Positions 1-6,005 of a stretch of 6,640 nucleotides of DNA are shown here, in pieces. Location: contig JAEWIE010000016.1 of assembly GCA_023387375.1 (NCBI GenBank), positions 1-6,640 of the forward strand, in the 5' to 3' direction. The position numbers were made by a program, and so were the translations under genes. The DNA is from Bacteroidota bacterium. GTDB lineage: Bacteria > Bacteroidota > Bacteroidia > Flavobacteriales > Weeksellaceae. Positions within the stretch are counted from its first letter, which is position 1. Every line of letters starts with the position of its first letter. Under the pieces are notes generated by a model. The model did no database searches and had not been told where the DNA came from. It worked only from the letters and a program-made list of their open reading frames with translations.

Positions 1-434
1 GAAATCTTCAGATAAGCAAAATGCTTTGGAGTTGTGGTTAAACGCTCTCCTACTAGTTCATGCTTGTAATCGGCGCCTAATTGTTTTAGTAGTTGTGGAA
101 GTTCTCTTGTTCCAAAGTACTGATCTACATCTGGTATTTCTCTTTCCAAATCCGGCTTGTAGCGTTCAGACAAACATCCCGTCACAAATACTTTTTCCAC
201 CTCTCCTCGATTCTTAGCCTCTACAAAATCAAGAATTGTATCAATACTTTCTTGTTTTGCATTGTCAATAAATCCACAGGTGTTGATCACAACAATATCA
301 CCTCTATCTTCATGAACCACCTCTTTTCCGCTCGCTTGAAGCTGTCCCATCAGTACTTCGGAGTCTACTACGTTTTTCGAGCACCCTAAAGTGACGATGT
401 TAATTTTCTTTTTCCCGATAGATTTAGTTCTCAT
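1..434 (-). CDS. rimO: Ribosomal protein S12 methylthiotransferase RimO, 5' part (cut by window edge)
   Basis: Radical-SAM enzyme that adds a methylthio group to the conserved aspartate of ribosomal protein S12; it acts in the cytosol and needs two 4Fe-4S clusters. The visible 144 codons cover the N-terminal UPF0004 (MTTase) domain, whose three cluster-binding cysteines are all present: C18 in TLGCSKN, C53 in NTCGFIDNAK and C87 in TGCLSERY. The phrase GCSKNVVDSEVLMGQL and the GTRELPQLL segment point to RimO rather than MiaB. Translation ends at YLKI, just before the expected radical-SAM CxxxCxxC motif, so about two thirds of the protein lies beyond the left edge. The start at 432-434 gives MRTKSIGKKK and leaves the first cysteine motif at the usual distance from the N-terminus. 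No Shine-Dalgarno is visible, as is normal in Bacteroidota. It is the last of four minus-strand genes and seems to have its own promoter at about 489-496. Confidence 0.95.
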   Translation of the reverse strand, partial: MRTKSIGKKKINIVTLGCSKNVVDSEVLMGQLQASGKEVVHEDRGDIVVINTCGFIDNAKQESIDTILDFVEAKNRGEVEKVFVTGCLSERYKPDLEREIPDVDQYFGTRELPQLLKQLGADYKHELVGERLTTTPKHFAYLKI

Positions 435-488
435 ATGACTTCTGCAGATTAAAAAAGGTTTGTAATTCCGACCTAGAATTTAAGGGTG

Positions 489-496
489 CAAATTTA
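489..496 (-). promoter_or_regulatory. Candidate -7 promoter element of rimO (TAAATTTG)
   Basis: Read on the minus strand this is TAAATTTG, an exact match to the Bacteroidota -7 consensus TAnnTTTG. It starts 55 nt before the rimO start codon, which predicts a 5' leader of about 45-50 nt. The same octamer stands 54 nt before the glyA start in this window, which raises confidence. I do not see a clear -33 TTG at the usual spacing, so this is a motif-based call only. Confidence 0.5.
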
Positions 497-572
497 CAAA
501 ATAATTAATTACTATGATTTTTGATAAATATTTGATTTTCTACCCATTAAATATTCTCTATGCCTAGTAAGA

Positions 573-613
573 CTTGCTTTTATTAAGGACAATTCTATAT
601 CAACTTTATTAAT
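573..613 (+). repeat. Imperfect direct repeat, copy A (downstream of the DUF1275 gene)
   Basis: Copy A has two blocks. CTTGCTTTTATTAAGGAC at 573-590 matches 16 of 18 bases of 1498-1515, and ATCAACTTTATTAAT at 599-613 matches 14 of 15 bases of 1538-1552. The blocks are in the same order and orientation in both copies, but the spacer is 8 nt here and 22 nt in copy B. It lies in the 264-nt gap between the DUF1275 gene and rimO, which holds no gene. What the repeat does is unknown. Confidence 0.55.
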
Positions 614-698
614 GGATACTAAGATAAGGTATGGCTTTTTCAGGCCAAGGTATTAGATGTCTAAATGTCGATCGACAAAAGACACTCGCAAACTCTCT

Positions 699-1436
699 TT
701 ATTCAGGTCTTTGAAAATGGCGACGAACATAGTGATACCTCTGGAGGATTCGGTCATAATAAAGAGCAAAGACGAGTAAAGAAGCAGACACAAGTAGAGT
801 TTTTAATCCAAAATAAGGATAAAGAAGTCCTCCCCCAATTCCCCCTAGGAAGAAGCATCCGATAATAGCTAACTTTAGGTAGATGTTTTTCCTAAGTTGT
901 TTCTGTTGTCTCTTTTTTTGGTAAAACAGAATTTGGGATAATTCAATCCCTAAATCTGTGAAAAGCCCAGTTAAATGCGTCGTTCTAACAACAGACTGAG
1001 AAACACGCGTGACTAATGCATTTTGAAGTCCCATTACAAATAACAGCACAGAAGGCGTGAAAATTGTGAGCACAAAGTCTGTTCGGTCTAAAAATTGGGG
1101 CGCAAAACTCACTAGAACAAGAAGAATAATTTCAATGGAGATAGGAGTTAGATACGAGCCTTTGTTTCCTTTAGCAGCTCCTATTTCAAGTAAAAGACTG
1201 GATACAAATGCACCTAAAAGGAACATAGAAATGTAAATCAAAAATGCGAACGCTGCATTTATTTTTCCCGCAACCAGGTCTTCTGAAAAAAACGCAAAGT
1301 GTCCAGTTACGTTGGTAGTCAAAACCCCTAAGGCTAGTATGCCCGTAATATTCACAATTCCAGCCACTCCTGAAAGTAGGGAGGCCAATTGAAGATTATG
1401 AGAAAAGGTTCTTTTGTTACCGGTGTGCCTAAACAT
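699..1436 (-). CDS. DUF1275 (YoaK-type) integral membrane protein
   Basis: A 245-residue inner-membrane protein of the DUF1275/YoaK family; the biochemical function of the family is not established. Family marks are the stretch AGIVNITGILALG with NVTGH near residues 25-45, and MGLQNALVTR...VVRTTHLTGLFTDLG at about 135-163, the best conserved part of DUF1275 proteins. I read about six hydrophobic segments, near 16-38, 62-84, 97-114, 121-142, 187-208 and 210-228. A basic loop at 173-186 (KKRQQKQLRK) is probably cytoplasmic, and the arginine-rich tail (RYHYVRRHFQR) is short and polar. The length is normal for the family. The start at 1434-1436 gives a short charged leader before the first helix. 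The gene is 120 nt after recX and lies between two direct-repeat copies. A perfect 11-bp palindrome, GTAATTATTAC, at 1464-1474 is just upstream and might be an operator, though in AT-rich DNA this is weak evidence. Confidence 0.88.
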   Translation of the reverse strand: MFRHTGNKRTFSHNLQLASLLSGVAGIVNITGILALGVLTTNVTGHFAFFSEDLVAGKINAAFAFLIYISMFLLGAFVSSLLLEIGAAKGNKGSYLTPISIEIILLVLVSFAPQFLDRTDFVLTIFTPSVLLFVMGLQNALVTRVSQSVVRTTHLTGLFTDLGIELSQILFYQKKRQQKQLRKNIYLKLAIIGCFFLGGIGGGLLYPYFGLKTLLVSASLLVFALYYDRILQRYHYVRRHFQRPE

Positions 1437-1497
1437 ATCTGCAACTAAAAATTATTTGATTTCGTAATTATTACTATCGTTCTGAGAATCACCTTAT

Positions 1498-1552
1498 CTT
1501 GCTTTTACGAAGGACCAACCAAAGTCAAAAAAGAAGAATCAACTTTATAAAT
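1498..1552 (+). repeat. Imperfect direct repeat, copy B (between recX and the DUF1275 gene)
   Basis: CTTGCTTTTACGAAGGAC at 1498-1515 and ATCAACTTTATAAAT at 1538-1552 repeat the two blocks of copy A at 573-613 with two and one mismatches. Copy B ends 4 nt short of the recX stop codon. The two copies therefore bracket the DUF1275 gene, so recombination between them would remove it and leave recX next to rimO. They could instead be a duplicated regulatory sequence, since each lies upstream of a minus-strand gene. Confidence 0.55.
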
Positions 1553-1556
1553 CTGA

Positions 1557-2021
1557 TTACTCCACAGGGCTAATTTCAGAAATCAGTTCATACTCGAATC
1601 CTCGAGTAAGAAGATAACGAATCGTTTTGACTCTCTTTGCGTACTCTTTTAAGCCTTTCTGTTTTTCGTAATACTGAGCGTAAATTTTCTCAAGAGTCTT
1701 TCTATAATCCTCTGGATCGATTTCATTCATGCAGCTTGAGATTAGTTTCTCGGAAATCTGCTTTTGTTTCAAATGTTGACGAATCTTATTTTTTCCCCAG
1801 CTTTTCATGTAGAACTTACCTCTAATATAACTTCTCACGAAGCGCTCCTCGTTCAGAAAATTTTCCTTCATCAAATATAAAAGGATCTCATCTTTCGCCT
1901 CAGGAATAAGAACGTAGTCTCTCATTTTCTGCTCCACTTCGTAATGGCAGCGATCCTGGTATACACAGTAGTTTACCAGTTTCTGTTTAATTTCGTCAAA
2001 AGTGAATAGCTTTTTCTCCAT
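1557..2021 (-). CDS. recX: Regulatory protein RecX
   Basis: A small cytosolic protein that binds RecA filaments and modulates (usually inhibits) RecA recombinase and co-protease activity. The 154 residues fit the family length of about 150-160. The sequence reads as three tandem three-helix units: about 8-52 (NYCVYQDRCHYEVEQKM), 53-100 (the signature NEERFVRSYIRGKFYMKSWG followed by KIRQHLKQKQIS), and 105-150 (ending in RYLLTRGFEYELI). The FVRSYIRGK...WGKNKIRQHL block is the strongest evidence. The start at 2019-2021 is 104 nt beyond the end of glyA, and the spacer contains a strong hairpin, so co-transcription with glyA is doubtful. I see no convincing -7 element of its own; TACTTTCA on the minus strand is one mismatch from TAnnTTTG. 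recA is not in the window. Confidence 0.92.
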   Translation of the reverse strand: MEKKLFTFDEIKQKLVNYCVYQDRCHYEVEQKMRDYVLIPEAKDEILLYLMKENFLNEERFVRSYIRGKFYMKSWGKNKIRQHLKQKQISEKLISSCMNEIDPEDYRKTLEKIYAQYYEKQKGLKEYAKRVKTIRYLLTRGFEYELISEISPVE

Positions 2022-2071
2022 AGAATTTTCTAGAGTAAAAATAATGAAAGTAGGATGCGTCTTTAACCCTC

Positions 2072-2094
2072 TAGCGCGCCTAGAAGGCGCGCTA
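2072..2094 (-). terminator. Strong hairpin after glyA, possible terminator
   Basis: TAGCGCGCC, a 5-nt loop and GGCGCGCTA form a perfect 9-bp stem, seven of whose pairs are G-C, in otherwise AT-rich DNA. It begins 31 nt beyond the glyA stop codon and ends 50 nt before the recX start. On the minus strand the T-run (five T) comes before the stem and none follows it, so it is not a textbook intrinsic terminator. It may end glyA transcripts, stabilise their 3' end or weaken read-through into recX. Confidence 0.45.
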
Positions 2095-2125
2095 AAAAGA
2101 AATTAATTAATAACAAATCATGAAA

Positions 2126-3397
2126 TTAGTAAGAGAATAGTGGAAGGCCATCCATCATACTATTTACTTTTTTTCGAACGTCTGCTAAAACCGCTTCGTT
2201 CTCTATATTTTCTACGACATTTAGAATTAATTCTGCAATCGTATCCATATCGTTTTCTTTCATTCCACGAGTGGTAATCGCCGCCGTTCCTAAACGAATT
2301 CCTGAAGTCGTAAAGGCGCTCTTGTCATCGTAAGGAACCATGTTCTTGTTACATGTGATGTCTGCTTTTACAAGGGCTTTCTCGGTTTCTTTCCCGTTTA
2401 CGTTTTTGTTACGCAGATCCACTAGCATTAAATGGTTGTCTGTACCTCCACTTACAATATCAAATCCTCTATCCACTAAGGATTTTGCCATCGCTTGTGC
2501 GTTCTTAATAACTTGGCTTGTATAGGTGGTAAACTTATTATCAAGGGCTTCTCCGAAAGCCACTGCTTTTCCAGCAATCACGTGTTCAAGTGGACCTCCT
2601 TGAATTCCTGGGAATACAGCAGAGTCTAACACGGCAGACATCATTTTCGTAACTCCTTTTGGTGTTTTGTGTCCGTAGGTGTTTTCGTAGTCTTTTCCTA
2701 GCATAATCAGTCCTCCTCTTGGTCCTCTTAACGTTTTATGCGTTGTAGTAGTTACTACGTGGCAATGAGGGAAAGGAGAAGAAAGATGTCCTTTTGCAAT
2801 CAGTCCTGCAGGGTGAGCAATGTCTGCCCAAAGGGTAGCTCCTACTTCGTCTGCAATTTCTCTGAATTTAGCAAAATCAATGTCTCTTGAATAAGCAGAA
2901 TACCCAGCAATGATCATTTTCGGTCTTACTTCTAAGGCTTTCTCTCTTACGTTGTTGTAATCGATCCTTCCAGTTTCTCTTTCTACACCGTAAAAATGAG
3001 CTTCGTACTGAATTCCTGAGAAGTTTACGTGGGATCCGTGTGTTAAGTGTCCTCCCATAGAAAGATCTAATCCTAGAATCTTATCCCCTGGCTTTAGAAT
3101 AGAAAGGTAGATCGCTGCGTTTGCCTGCGATCCAGAATGCGGTTGTACGTTGGCATATTCCACTCCAAAAAGCTGCTTTGCTCTTTCGATTGCTAAAGTC
3201 TCAATCTCATCGACGACTTCACATCCACCATAATAACGTCTTCCCGGATATCCTTCCGCATACTTGTTGGTTAAAACACTACCCATCGCTTTCATTACAT
3301 CATCCGAAACAAAATTTTCGGAAGCGATTAGTTCAATCCCATGGGTTTGACGCGCTCTCTCCTTTTCAATCAAATCGAAAATCACACTGCTGCTCAT
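2126..3397 (-). CDS. glyA: Serine hydroxymethyltransferase GlyA
   Basis: Cytosolic pyridoxal-phosphate enzyme that interconverts serine plus tetrahydrofolate with glycine plus 5,10-methylene-tetrahydrofolate, the main source of one-carbon units for purine, thymidylate and methionine synthesis. The 423 residues match the family length. The PLP-binding lysine is K221 in TTTTHKTLRGPRGG. Other visible active-site parts are ELIASENF at 22-29 (E27), GYPGRRYYGG at 49-58, GGHLTHG at 115-121 (H117, which stacks on the cofactor), ADIAHPAG at 191-198 (D191, H194) and SGIRLGTAAITTRG at 365-378 (R368, the carboxylate-binding arginine). No key residue is missing, so the enzyme should be active. The start at 3395-3397 gives MSSSVIFDLIEKE, the usual short N-terminus. 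A -7 element lies 54 nt upstream. It heads the minus-strand group with recX, the DUF1275 gene and rimO, but the hairpin after it suggests it is mostly transcribed alone. Confidence 0.98.
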   Translation of the reverse strand: MSSSVIFDLIEKERARQTHGIELIASENFVSDDVMKAMGSVLTNKYAEGYPGRRYYGGCEVVDEIETLAIERAKQLFGVEYANVQPHSGSQANAAIYLSILKPGDKILGLDLSMGGHLTHGSHVNFSGIQYEAHFYGVERETGRIDYNNVREKALEVRPKMIIAGYSAYSRDIDFAKFREIADEVGATLWADIAHPAGLIAKGHLSSPFPHCHVVTTTTHKTLRGPRGGLIMLGKDYENTYGHKTPKGVTKMMSAVLDSAVFPGIQGGPLEHVIAGKAVAFGEALDNKFTTYTSQVIKNAQAMAKSLVDRGFDIVSGGTDNHLMLVDLRNKNVNGKETEKALVKADITCNKNMVPYDDKSAFTTSGIRLGTAAITTRGMKENDMDTIAELILNVVENIENEAVLADVRKKVNSMMDGLPLFSY

Positions 3398-3450
3398 ATT
3401 ATATAAAATTTGAAATTATTAAATCCTGTGAGCTTTTTTTCAAAGCGTTC

Positions 3451-3458
3451 CAAATTTA
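3451..3458 (-). promoter_or_regulatory. Candidate -7 promoter element of glyA (TAAATTTG)
   Basis: Minus-strand TAAATTTG matches the Bacteroidota -7 consensus TAnnTTTG and starts 54 nt before the glyA start codon, almost the same distance as for rimO. A leader of roughly 45 nt is predicted. A clear -33 TTG is not visible at the expected spacing. Confidence 0.5.
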
Positions 3459-3795
3459 CGGAAAATAAAGATTAAATAGCGCCCTTTTTCCACAATCTAT
3501 ACCTAATGTTTATCAGTTTTGAATAATCCGTATAAACAGAAATCCTGCAAGGGGACATTATATTTCAAATGGAAAATCTCAAATTTTGTCCATTGGCCTC
3601 ATGAAAATCCACTCTTCCCATTATAAATTGTCAAATTAAAATCGAAATTAATCACGGTTAAAAAAACGGGACATCCATCAAATTGGATAGGAATTAGAGC
3701 TGATTATATTTCATTACGCACTCTATATATTAAATAAAAAATGCTACTCACTAGTCATTATAAATCTCCCAGCTAGGACAGTGCGAATCTCAAAT
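3459..3795 (+). other. Gene-poor spacer between the glyA promoter and the Fic gene
   Basis: About 340 bp with no open frame of useful length on either strand and no tRNA-like or rRNA-like sequence that I can recognise. The base composition is AT-rich. Only short weak features are visible: ATCCA/TGGAT arms around 3674-3689, and on the minus strand a T-run (TTTTTTATTT, about 3735-3744) some 50 nt past the Fic stop codon that might belong to a weak terminator. I cannot assign a function. It may mark the boundary between core genome and the accessory stretch to its right. Confidence 0.5.
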
Positions 3796-4689
3796 CTAAT
3801 CAAACTCTATTTCAAAATACTGAAGTATTGTTTTGTAATGGTCTTGTGCGGAAAGACATGTATTTAACAAATACTTTCTTATACTAGTCCATTCTTGCAA
3901 TCCTCTATAATAAAATTGTTTAATGTCTTCTCCGATAATAAAAGGCACAATGTTGTTAGCAAGATATTCTTTAAACATAATTAGCCTACCCATACGACCG
4001 TTCCCATCCTGAAATGGGTGAATAGCTTCAAAATGATAGTGAAAGTCTAAAATATCTTCAAACGTTTTCTTTTCAATGCTATGGTATGAAGAAAGCATCT
4101 CCTTCATTTTTATCTTGACCTCTTTGGGTTTTGTGGTTTCATTGCCTCCTACTTCGTTTGGAAGCTTTTTGTATTCACCCACATGAAACCAGTCTTTACG
4201 ACTGTCCGATGTTCCTGATTTTAAGAGTAAATGGAGTTCTTTTATATAAGATTCAGTTAATTTAGATTTTGCCTTGTCAATGATAAAATCAATACATCGA
4301 AAGTGATTGGTTGTTTCAATAATGTCATCGACATTCACACTTTGGTCAGAAACTCCAATCGTATTTGTTTCAAAAATATATCGGGTTTGGTCATGGGTTA
4401 ACCTACTTCCCTCAATACGGTTTGAATTATAGGTTAGATCAATTTGTGTTCGGTGATAAATGCCCCCTTTGAGTTTCATCGCTTTTTGTTCTTTGAGATG
4501 ATTTAAGAGTGGATTATCACTATACTTCTTCTTGTTTGCTTTCTCAGGCAAAAGTGCATCACTGGGAATATTCCAAGTTTTACCAGTTAAGAACGCTCCT
4601 TTAATTTTTCCTGTTGCACAGTAATTTCGGATGGTTCTTTGCGAAAGATTCCATTTTTTTGCAAACTCACTTACAGAAATATAATTCAT
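3796..4689 (-). CDS. Fic-domain nucleotidyl-transferase with N-terminal helix-turn-helix
   Basis: Fic enzymes use a conserved histidine to transfer a nucleotide part, most often AMP from ATP, to a hydroxyl group of a target protein. Residues 224-235 read HPFQDGNGRMGR, a complete Fic motif (H224 catalytic, D228 for metal, R232 and R235 for phosphates). Residues 89-94 read SNRIEG, fitting the inhibitory motif [S/T]xxxE[G/N] of class II Fic proteins, with E93 expected to block the ATP gamma-phosphate site. GEYKKLPNEVGG at 171-182 looks like the target-binding flap. Residues 1-47 (ISVSEFAKKWNLSQRTIRNY...GKTWNIPSDA) resemble an excisionase/MerR-type helix-turn-helix that could bind DNA. All key residues are intact, so an active but self-inhibited enzyme is likely; the target is unknown. 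The gene stands alone, with paired operator-like sites just upstream that suggest self-repression. No antitoxin gene is adjacent. The gene-poor surroundings suggest horizontal transfer. Confidence 0.93.
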   Translation of the reverse strand: MNYISVSEFAKKWNLSQRTIRNYCATGKIKGAFLTGKTWNIPSDALLPEKANKKKYSDNPLLNHLKEQKAMKLKGGIYHRTQIDLTYNSNRIEGSRLTHDQTRYIFETNTIGVSDQSVNVDDIIETTNHFRCIDFIIDKAKSKLTESYIKELHLLLKSGTSDSRKDWFHVGEYKKLPNEVGGNETTKPKEVKIKMKEMLSSYHSIEKKTFEDILDFHYHFEAIHPFQDGNGRMGRLIMFKEYLANNIVPFIIGEDIKQFYYRGLQEWTSIRKYLLNTCLSAQDHYKTILQYFEIEFD

Positions 4690-4705
4690 AGCTATTAATT
4701 AAAGA

Positions 4706-4719
4706 TGCCGTTATCGGCA
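4706..4719 (-). promoter_or_regulatory. Operator-like site 1 upstream of the Fic gene
   Basis: TGCCGTTATCGGCA has perfect 5-bp arms (TGCCG/CGGCA) around four bases. It lies 16 nt before the Fic start codon and overlaps the last two bases of the predicted -7 element, so a bound protein would block transcription. Twelve of its bases recur exactly at site 2. The N-terminal helix-turn-helix of the Fic protein is the natural candidate binder, but that is inference. Confidence 0.5.
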
Positions 4720-4725
4720 AATATA
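4718..4725 (-). promoter_or_regulatory. Candidate -7 promoter element of the Fic gene (TATATTTG)
   Basis: Minus-strand TATATTTG fits TAnnTTTG exactly. It starts 36 nt before the Fic start codon, so the leader would be only about 20-25 nt, and transcription would begin inside operator-like site 1. No clear -33 TTG is seen at the usual distance. Confidence 0.45.
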
Positions 4726-4757
4726 CAACAAATAATAGGTTAAATATTCTATATTTT

Positions 4758-4770
4758 TGCCGTTATCGGT
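4758..4770 (-). promoter_or_regulatory. Operator-like site 2 upstream of the Fic gene
   Basis: TGCCGTTATCGGT repeats the first 12 bases of site 1 exactly and in the same orientation. The two sites start 52 bp apart, close to five turns of the DNA helix, so proteins bound at both would face the same side. The next bases form a separate 10-bp palindrome, TTTGATCAAA, at 4770-4779. Confidence 0.5.
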
Positions 4771-4884
4771 TTGATCAAAGATCTGATTTCCTTCAAGGAT
4801 GGCTTTTGTAAGAAAAAACAAGTGGGCAGAGCCGTATAAGTTTACAACACCTGTTGTGCATTTAGCATCAATAAACAGTTTTTA

Positions 4885-5361
4885 AAGTTTTCCTTAAAAA
4901 TTAAATACGTTTTGCCCTTATCAATTTACAATGACAAAATCAACTTGACAGTTTTTGCAATATGGTCGCAGAAACCAGAAAAACACGACTGCTATACGGA
5001 GCAGGTTTGGAACGCTGTTCATTTTTACAGCAACTTATTGGATAATGATAATGTAATTCTTGCGGGCGACATTAATAGCAATTCAATTTGGGACAGACCA
5101 AACAGAATTACAATCATACAAACCTTGTTGACTATTTAAACACAAAAATATTTTAAGCGCTTATCATCATTTCCATAACCAAATTTAAGGACAGGAAAAA
5201 GACAATACGCTTTTTATGCACCGGAAAATTGACAGACCTTATCATATTGACTATTGTTTTGCACCTTCAAACCTTACCAAGAAATTAAAAAATGTTGAAG
5301 TTGGTAATTACGAAACTTGGACAAAACATAGCAATCATTAACAGTAACAATTGACCTATGA
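4885..5361 (+). pseudogene. Decayed endonuclease/exonuclease/phosphatase-fold gene
   Basis: Remnant of a metal-dependent hydrolase of the endonuclease/exonuclease/phosphatase superfamily. The reading starts in frame 1 (4885-5111: KYVLPLSIYN, LTVFAIWSQKPEKHD, then the core motif VILAGDINSNSIWDRPNR). It moves to frame 3 (5112-5150: NHTNLVDYLNTKI), then frame 2 (5150-5338: SAYHHFHNQI, an in-frame TAA at 5186-5188, HRKIDRPYHIDYCFAPSNL, VEVGNYETWTKHSNH). It returns to frame 1 for LTVTIDL and a terminal TGA at 5359-5361. Each frame change is a single-base loss. The N-terminal half, with the first metal-binding residues, is absent, and the C-terminal SDH catalytic motif reads SNH. The gene cannot make a working enzyme. 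The first frame alone gives an apparent 75-codon reading frame from a TTG at 4912, which is only a fragment. It points away from the Fic gene. Confidence 0.82.
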
Positions 5362-5400
5362 AGACAGAAAGAACAAAGCAGTTTTTCAGAAGGACTGTTT

Positions 5401-5480
5401 TTTTTGTGGCGTTGGGTAACCTTTATTGGTGGTTTTCTGCGGGGTTTTAGTGGCTGTAGGGTACAGCTTCCCTTACCCAA
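5401..5480 (+). repeat. G/T-rich stretch with an 8-bp inverted repeat
   Basis: In 5401-5460 I count 27 T, 22 G, 6 C and 5 A, so 49 of 60 bases are G or T, at 47% GC in an AT-rich setting. TTGGGTAA at 5412-5419 is the exact inverse of TTACCCAA at 5473-5480, and a nested pair GGGTA (5459-5463) and TACCC (5474-5478) offers an alternative fold. It lies between the decayed nuclease gene and the end of the membrane-protein gene. It does not read as a protein-coding region. It could be a dispersed intergenic repeat or a recombination scar, but one copy cannot show that. Confidence 0.4.
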
Positions 5481-5501
5481 TGTATTACTAATCCAAATTT
5501 T

Positions 5502-5954
5502 CTAATTATGTTGCTTTATAAACTTCTTCACTAAAAGACCCACTGCAAAACCGAAAATTCCATGCGCAATTGTCCAATACAACCAAGCAGTGAAATCATT
5601 TTCAGCAGGAGGCTTAACTGAAAGGCTGGTAAGAAAAAAGAGTGCTCCTCCCCCAACGGTGTAGACCGCTATATAGTAGAAGAGTGAAAGTTGCTTATTC
5701 AAATATTTCAAAATATAATAAAGTCCGATAACACTACAAATACAAGTGACAAAATGGAAAATATAACCGAATAACCAAACCGGTCTTAACTGATTTAAAA
5801 CGGGCACATAATCGAAATTAAAAAGTAAAATGTAAGCTGTATTTCCTGTTAATATATAAAGTATTTTTAGGGGTATAATTAAAATTACTCCGGCAGCAAT
5901 TCCAATTAAAGTTAATTTAAAAAAAGTTGAAAGAGAGGGAAATGCTTTTTTCAT
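5502..5954 (-). CDS. Four-helix integral membrane protein, possibly YagU/DUF1440-like
   Basis: A 150-residue protein with four clear hydrophobic segments at about 12-35, 60-83, 89-111 and 122-143. The N-terminus is short and basic (MKKAF) and the tail basic (KKFIKQHN), so both ends are probably cytoplasmic. The order of features, an HFVTCICSVIGLYYILKYL helix and a last helix WTIAHGIFGFAVGLLVKK after a polar loop with PPAENDF, resembles YagU (DUF1440) inner-membrane proteins, but similarity is partial and I would not assign a function. The start at 5952-5954 lacks a Shine-Dalgarno, as usual here. The gene stands alone, with its 3' end next to the G/T-rich repeat. Its upstream spacer is shared with the plus-strand DUF2383 gene and carries TAGTA/TACTA half-sites starting 52 nt from its start codon, the best hint of regulation. 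Confidence 0.75.
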   Translation of the reverse strand: MKKAFPSLSTFFKLTLIGIAAGVILIIPLKILYILTGNTAYILLFNFDYVPVLNQLRPVWLFGYIFHFVTCICSVIGLYYILKYLNKQLSLFYYIAVYTVGGGALFFLTSLSVKPPAENDFTAWLYWTIAHGIFGFAVGLLVKKFIKQHN

Positions 5955-6005
5955 AAAATTTATTTAACGCAGTAAGTACCCTTGCAATTTATTCTAACTA
6001 AAAAA

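Noticed and set aside
26..389. Two open plus-strand frames at the left edge
   Set aside because: They lie opposite the rimO coding frame, which shows clear cysteine motifs, and their translations look like no known protein.
631..650. TGGC/GCCA hairpin between the DUF1275 gene and rimO as a terminator
   Set aside because: Only a 4-bp stem with an 8-nt loop; it is too weak.
666..677. 12-bp palindrome TGTCGATCGACA after the DUF1275 gene
   Set aside because: Without a T-run it is a poor terminator, and a single short palindrome past a stop codon is not enough to call an operator.
665..865. Plus-strand frame of 66 codons
   Set aside because: It overlaps the end of the DUF1275 gene on the other strand and has no recognisable domain.
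3121..3468. Plus-strand frame of 115 codons
   Set aside because: It is antisense to the conserved N-terminal part of glyA and crosses its promoter.
4844..4857. ACAACA-CC-TGTTGT inverted repeat
   Set aside because: Six-bp arms around a 2-nt centre; it has no clear link to a gene or a known site type.
4799..4885. Short plus-strand frame of 28 codons (MAFVRKNKWAEPYKF...)
   Set aside because: Too short to support, with no recognisable family, and it does not match the missing N-terminus of the nuclease gene.
5274..5480. Minus-strand frame of 68 codons rich in basic residues
   Set aside because: It overlaps the end of the nuclease pseudogene and the G/T-rich repeat; its lysine/arginine/proline content follows from base skew.
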